Part shown: positions 31,280 through 35,161 of the stretch, one piece after another
Position numbering within the stretch: the stretch's first letter is position 1
How the letters are laid out: every line of letters starts with the position of its first letter
NCBI GenBank assembly: GCA_022548915.1
Contig: JAKZES010000055.1
Span: 1 to 35,161, forward strand
Direction: 5' to 3'
Length of the DNA stretch: 35,161 nucleotides
From: Verrucomicrobiaceae bacterium E54
GTDB taxonomy: Bacteria; Verrucomicrobiota; Verrucomicrobiia; Verrucomicrobiales; Akkermansiaceae
The notes under the pieces: model-generated
What the model was told of the DNA's origin: nothing
The model's database searches: none
The model's input: only the letters and a program-made list of their open reading frames with translations
Position numbers and translations under genes: made by a program

Positions 31280-34231
31280 ATGATCGCCGCCGACCATGAC
31301 GCAGAGGAATCCCTCCGTCTGCACTTCGAGCGGGACGAGCTTTCCGGCCTGCCCTTGATCGGGGAAGCACCGGCCGTGTTGGAGCTTACCCTGAACTTCC
31401 TTCCCCTGCCCCACTCGGTGGTGGAATTCGGGTGCGGCAAGAAGGCCTCGCTCATCCTCGACCTGCTCGCCCGGCACGGCGTGCCGGTCCACGGCCTCCA
31501 ACGCGGACTGATCCTCGAGGGTGACTTGTCACCGGACGCGCTTGAGGAGCAGGACCACCACGCCCGCCCCCGGTCGCTGCATGTCGCCAACCCGCTTTAC
31601 CGGCGCGCGTCGCTCGACGACGAGCCCCTGCGCCGGATGATGGAGGACGAGGGCTTCGGCATCGACGACGAGCAATCCATAATCCGGGCCGGAGACTTCG
31701 AACTGCACCACGTCGAAACGGTGGGGTTCGCGATCGCCCGCAGCCACGTCTATTCCATCGTCACCTTCTGGGACCCGGATGAAGACCAGACCGCTGACCT
31801 CGTGATCGATCCCACGCTCGACCGCGAGCGCATGTTCCCGGTGGCCGAGACCCGGGACTACCTCCACGGGCCGGAGGCGCTGGTGTTCTCCGCTCCGATG
31901 CTCGGCCGCTTCCGGCTGGACCCGGAACATCTGACCGACCGGCAAGGCCGCGAAGTGGATGCGTGGATTTCCGGACCGGGGCCCGTCGATCAACGACTCC
32001 GCGGGCTCGACGTAGCCCGCCACGCCGAACTGGTCCGGAAGCTCACCGGTGCGCCCGCCGGCTCGATCGGCGACCCGGAAACGTGGAGTTACGCCAACAA
32101 CATCCGCCCTTCCGGCGACCGGAACCACGACGACCTCCAGACGGAGGACACCGGCGTCGGCGAAGGGCTTCGCGCGCTCATGCGCAGGCTGCGGAACGAG
32201 CGCCCGGCCGCGTCGGGTCCCGAACTCGAAGAGAGCCGGCGGGGCCTCCACGACCGTGCGATCGAGATGGAGGTCAGGCGACGGATGACGCGCGACGCTG
32301 TGTGGTCCGGCAAGAAGCTCGAACCGCTGGCGAGGCTGGCCGCCGTGGTTTCCTCGCATCTCTCCCTCAAGGATCTGGCGAACTCGATCCGCGAGGGCCG
32401 CGAGTTGCCGCTCGACCCCGCCAATCCCGATCACCTCAAGCGCATGCGCGGGGCCGCCGTCCGGCTCCGCCAGCGAATCGAGCGGCTCGCCCTGGCCTCC
32501 ACCGACGAGGCCGGGACGATCAATGCCAGCGCGCTGACGCTCCCCTTCATGCGGGCGGCCGCGGAGACCATCGCGCAGATGAACCGCGCGGGCATGACGG
32601 TCTTCATCGACCGGGTCGGCAACCTTCACGGCCTCCACTTCCCGGCCGGCCCGCAAGAGCCGCCCGGGAAGCGGCAGCGCCCGCCGGGTGAATTCTGCGT
32701 CGACGCCATCTGCCACGCGTCGCACATCGACACCGTCAGTGACGCCGGCAAGCACGACGGCAGGCTCGGCGTGGTGGCCGGCATCGAGATCGCGCAGACC
32801 GTGCACGACCTCAAGAGCTACTTCGAAGTGGCCTTTCCACGCCACCCGGGCCGGGGAAACCTGATGGTCACCGCCTTCATCGGCGAGGAGATGACCTATT
32901 CCGGCGAGGGGGTGGTGATGCCCGGCAGCTCCGCCGTTGCCGGCCATGCCCCGGTCGAATCCGTCCACCGCATGACCAATGCCGCCGGCGAACGATTCAT
33001 CGACGGCCTGCTCGAAATGCTGCGGTATCTCGAGGAGCGCCGCCGGAACGGCGACATTCACTTCGAAAACCGTTTTCCCGCAGACGGTGACTCCGGAGAA
33101 TGGATCGACGCCTGCCCGCGACCCGGGGAGTTTTTCACGCCGCACACCTACGAACGGCACATCGAACAGGGCCCCGAGCTCAACCGGGGCGGCGTGCCGC
33201 TGGTGCTCGTGGACCGGGTCATGGGCATCCGGCAGGAGGATGTTTCCATCCATGGGCGTTTCGCCGGAGACGCGGCCCTCGAGTTCGGCCTCAGGCTCCG
33301 CGAACTCGTCCTGCAGCCCGACTACAGGCAAATCCGGGTGACCGTCGGCATCGTTAAGACGACCGAAACGGGCAGCGAACGGCAACCCGCCTCGGCCTGG
33401 CGATGTCAGCTCCGGGGCCGGGAGAACCACGCCGGATCGACCCCGACCCGCGACCGCCGGGACCCCGTTGTCGCCGCGGCCCGCCTCGCCCGGGAATTCC
33501 GCCGTCGCGCGGGCCGGACCAACCCGGTGGCGGGCGATCTCGAGGTCCGCCCCGGCACGAACCGAAACGTGATTCCCGGGACCGTCGCACTGACGCTCGG
33601 GACGGACGACGACCTCACGCAGGCCGACCAGGAGCACCTCCGGAAACGGCTCACGGACTTCATCAGCCTGACCCTCGGACGGGATGTGGACGGAGGGGGC
33701 GAGGGCGTCGTCCTCGACGAACTTCGCCGGGTCCGGACGGTGCGCAACCCCGGGCAGGCTCGCCTCAGCATCGATGTTCGCGGTCCCCGTCGCTCCCTAC
33801 TCCGCCGCTTCCGATCGGAGATCCGTGACCTGCGGGACCGGCTTTCCGACGAATTCGGCGTCGAGCTTTCCCGCGAGACCGTGCAGCATTTCGAGCCGCA
33901 ATCACTCGCTGAGTCCGGCCAGGTCCTCCAACTCGAACGGAGCTACGGCGGCAGCCACAGCCCGACCGAGACGGAAATGGCGAGCGACCTGCTGCGCGGC
34001 ACCCTGATCCAACTCGCGGTAACGGCAGATTTCCAGCGCTCCATCCGCCCCCCGGAAGCGGGCCTCCGCGCGATGGCCCTGGAACGCGTTCCGGAACCGT
34101 GGTGCCAACGGCTCCCGGGCTTCGAGTCGGGGGCTCTCCACGACACCTGCAATATCGCCCGGTCAACCGCCCGTGAAAGCGACGAGACCTCTGAAGCCGC
34201 GACCCCGACCGACGGCGCGCAACATGGCTGA
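31280..34231 (+). CDS. Putative papain-fold (transglutaminase-like) domain fused to M20-family amidohydrolase
   Basis: The 983-residue protein has no signal peptide. Residues about 1-215 look like a transglutaminase-like cysteine hydrolase: FGCGKKASLILDLLARHGVPVHGLQRG with C52, SHVYSIVTFWDPDE with H156 and LVIDPTL with D177 form a candidate Cys-His-Asp triad with normal spacing. Residues about 240-410 are helical and unrecognised. Residues about 393-960 are an M20 amidohydrolase of the N-carbamoyl amino-acid/allantoate type: SHIDTV (H482), KHDGRLG (D493), FIGEEM (E536/E537), ERHIEQGP (H627), RENHAGSTPTRDRRDPVVAAA and GALHDTCNIA (H954), so all metal ligands are there. The AKR lies 23 bp upstream; the antiporter overlaps its end by 8 bases. 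The M20 half is certain, the N-terminal assignment is inference. Confidence 0.85.
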   Translation: MIAADHDAEESLRLHFERDELSGLPLIGEAPAVLELTLNFLPLPHSVVEFGCGKKASLILDLLARHGVPVHGLQRGLILEGDLSPDALEEQDHHARPRSLHVANPLYRRASLDDEPLRRMMEDEGFGIDDEQSIIRAGDFELHHVETVGFAIARSHVYSIVTFWDPDEDQTADLVIDPTLDRERMFPVAETRDYLHGPEALVFSAPMLGRFRLDPEHLTDRQGREVDAWISGPGPVDQRLRGLDVARHAELVRKLTGAPAGSIGDPETWSYANNIRPSGDRNHDDLQTEDTGVGEGLRALMRRLRNERPAASGPELEESRRGLHDRAIEMEVRRRMTRDAVWSGKKLEPLARLAAVVSSHLSLKDLANSIREGRELPLDPANPDHLKRMRGAAVRLRQRIERLALASTDEAGTINASALTLPFMRAAAETIAQMNRAGMTVFIDRVGNLHGLHFPAGPQEPPGKRQRPPGEFCVDAICHASHIDTVSDAGKHDGRLGVVAGIEIAQTVHDLKSYFEVAFPRHPGRGNLMVTAFIGEEMTYSGEGVVMPGSSAVAGHAPVESVHRMTNAAGERFIDGLLEMLRYLEERRRNGDIHFENRFPADGDSGEWIDACPRPGEFFTPHTYERHIEQGPELNRGGVPLVLVDRVMGIRQEDVSIHGRFAGDAALEFGLRLRELVLQPDYRQIRVTVGIVKTTETGSERQPASAWRCQLRGRENHAGSTPTRDRRDPVVAAARLAREFRRRAGRTNPVAGDLEVRPGTNRNVIPGTVALTLGTDDDLTQADQEHLRKRLTDFISLTLGRDVDGGGEGVVLDELRRVRTVRNPGQARLSIDVRGPRRSLLRRFRSEIRDLRDRLSDEFGVELSRETVQHFEPQSLAESGQVLQLERSYGGSHSPTETEMASDLLRGTLIQLAVTADFQRSIRPPEAGLRAMALERVPEPWCQRLPGFESGALHDTCNIARSTARESDETSEAATPTDGAQHG

Positions 34232-34874
34232 CATGCTGGGGACGCTCGCCATTTTCGCGGCCGGAGCACTGGTCATTCTCATCGCCGGCTCCCGCCTCGC
34301 CGGCGTGGCCGACCAACTGGCCGACCGGACGGGGCTCGGCGAAGCTGCCGCGGGTACCATCCTTCTCGGCGCGGTGACCTCGCTACCCGGATTGATCGCC
34401 TCGTCAACCGCCGCCTGGAACGGACTGCCTGAAATGGCGGTGAGCAATGCGGTCGGCGGCATCGCCGCCCAGACCGTGTTCCTGGTGGTCGCCGACTTCT
34501 TTCACAAGCCGGCCAACCTCGAGCACTCGGCCGCCTCGGTAACCAACCTTTTCTCCTCCCTCCCCGAACTGGTGACGACCGTCGCCTGCATCCGTCAGGG
34601 CGCCTACACGCTGGCGGTCTCGGGCATCGTCGGCGGCAACGCCTTCGACACGCTTTTCGTTGCAGCGTCGGACCTGTTCTACCTCGACGGCTCGATCTAC
34701 CATGCGATGAGCGGCCGCCAGGAGTTTTTGCTCGCCCTCTCGATCATGATGACCGTCACCCTCGTCGCCGGCATGGTCCGGAGGGAAAGGAGGGGACCCG
34801 CGAACATCGGCTTCGAGGGCGTCCTGCTGATCGCCTTCTACGCGCTGGCGGTCGCGACCATGGCCTTCGCCTGA
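34224..34874 (+). CDS. CaCA-family cation antiporter, apparently lacking its middle
   Basis: The 216-residue membrane protein starts MADMLGTLAIFAAGALVILIAG at an ATG inside the end of the preceding gene (8-base overlap), which suggests translational coupling. AAAGTILLGAVTSLPGLIAS and NAVGGIAAQTVFL (about 41-87) form alpha-repeat 1, and SSLPELVTTVACIRQG with SGIVGGNAFDTLFVAASD (about 111-150) form alpha-repeat 2. In CaCA antiporters these repeats are about 100 or more residues apart and total length is about 320-370; here they are only some 20 apart. In alpha-repeat 1 the usual acidic residue of TSLPE is replaced by Gly (TSLPG). A shortened protein or a deletion product is likely. The cation is not clear. 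Confidence 0.75.
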   Translation: MADMLGTLAIFAAGALVILIAGSRLAGVADQLADRTGLGEAAAGTILLGAVTSLPGLIASSTAAWNGLPEMAVSNAVGGIAAQTVFLVVADFFHKPANLEHSAASVTNLFSSLPELVTTVACIRQGAYTLAVSGIVGGNAFDTLFVAASDLFYLDGSIYHAMSGRQEFLLALSIMMTVTLVAGMVRRERRGPANIGFEGVLLIAFYALAVATMAFA

Positions 34875-35066
34875 AACACCCGCCACCGATAGTCCACCAG
34901 CCTCAGGAACTCCCCCACGAGCACCGGTGCGGACCTTGGACCGGATGGCCCCGGGTCAGATCGCGGGCACCAACGGGCCGCCTCATTCCGCCTTTGACGG
35001 CCCATCCTAGTGTAGGCCGCCTTACAGACGAGTGATTATCTGCCAAGGCTGAATCGTGCCGAATAA

Positions 35067-35142
35067 CGCGGATTTAGGGGATTGAACGGATTACGCAGAT
35101 TTTCTGGACTCTTAAAATCTGCGTAATCCCCTTAATCTGCGG
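35067..35142. repeat. Long hyphenated inverted repeat at the window end
   Basis: A perfect 16-bp inverted repeat, GGATTACGCAGATTTT (35088-35103) and its complement (35114-35129), has a 10-base loop. Outside it a second imperfect pair continues the symmetry: CGCGGATTTAGGGG (35067-35080) against CCCCTTAATCTGCGG (35128-35142). The AT-rich composition differs from the neighbouring genes. It looks like a dispersed palindromic element; it could also end transcription from 34874. No gene is seen from 34875 to the window end. Confidence 0.75.
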
Positions 35143-35161
35143 TTCCAAAAACTACCAATCT

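Noticed and set aside
31529-33637. 702-codon minus-strand open frame opposite the M20 fusion gene
   Set aside because: Shadow frame with no motifs; the plus strand has conserved M20 metal ligands.
1-35161. CRISPR array, tRNA, rRNA, insertion sequence or prophage
   Set aside because: No regularly spaced direct repeats, no cloverleaf or rRNA sequence, and no transposase, integrase or phage structural gene was found on either strand.

Overview
The window is high-GC bacterial chromosome. Its gene content points to the PVC superphylum, most likely a Verrucomicrobiales-type verrucomicrobium: a PVC-type membrane-bound dehydrogenase/cytochrome c protein, a DUF1080 (3-keto-disaccharide hydrolase) lipoprotein-like gene, a secreted sulfatase, a large DUF6288-type PDZ/HEAT protein, few Shine-Dalgarno sequences, and HisKA_3/NarL-type regulators. 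This placement is an inference from family content; no rRNA or tRNA gene is visible.

Layout. (1) 64-10800 is a catabolic locus of large exported proteins. A DUF1080 gene and a PVC heme protein (minus strand) are divergent from a sulfatase (plus strand). An SGNH esterase and a DUF6288 protein (minus strand, 19 bp apart) converge on the sulfatase. A nested palindromic, REPIN-like element sits at the convergence point. This looks like a sulfated or acylated polysaccharide programme. (2) 10872-18314 is a regulatory and envelope-stress region. It holds a UbiE-like methyltransferase, a NarL-type response regulator, a SpoIIAA-like protein, a hybrid histidine kinase with a CheB/CheR-fusion-like sensor region, a REC-only regulator, a CsbD-like protein, an entericidin-like lipoprotein, and two paralogous secreted proteins built of tandem BOF-like OB folds. 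Both paralogues have a near-identical 17-base element about 170-190 bp upstream and a GC-rich hairpin downstream. (3) 18454-21713 carries a small membrane protein, a GltS-type glutamate symporter and an APC amino-acid permease. (4) 22090-34874 is a plus-strand metal/sulfur/redox island: CopA multicopper oxidase, CopB, a small YeeE-like membrane protein, a persulfide-dioxygenase/rhodanese fusion, a glutaredoxin-MauE fusion, an LpxR-like lipid A deacylase, a ZIP transporter (frameshifted), an aldo/keto reductase, an unusual 983-residue fusion of a putative papain-fold (transglutaminase-like) domain to an M20 amidohydrolase, and a CaCA antiporter.

Three points stand out. The 983-residue two-domain hydrolase has complete candidate catalytic residues in both halves. 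The tandem-BOF secreted paralogues appear to share a promoter element and to frame a two-component/stress locus. In the metal island, several membrane transporters look internally shortened or frameshifted: the APC remnant, the CaCA antiporter, perhaps the YeeE-like protein, and ZIP. All calls are made by eye from sequence; no database search or alignment was run.
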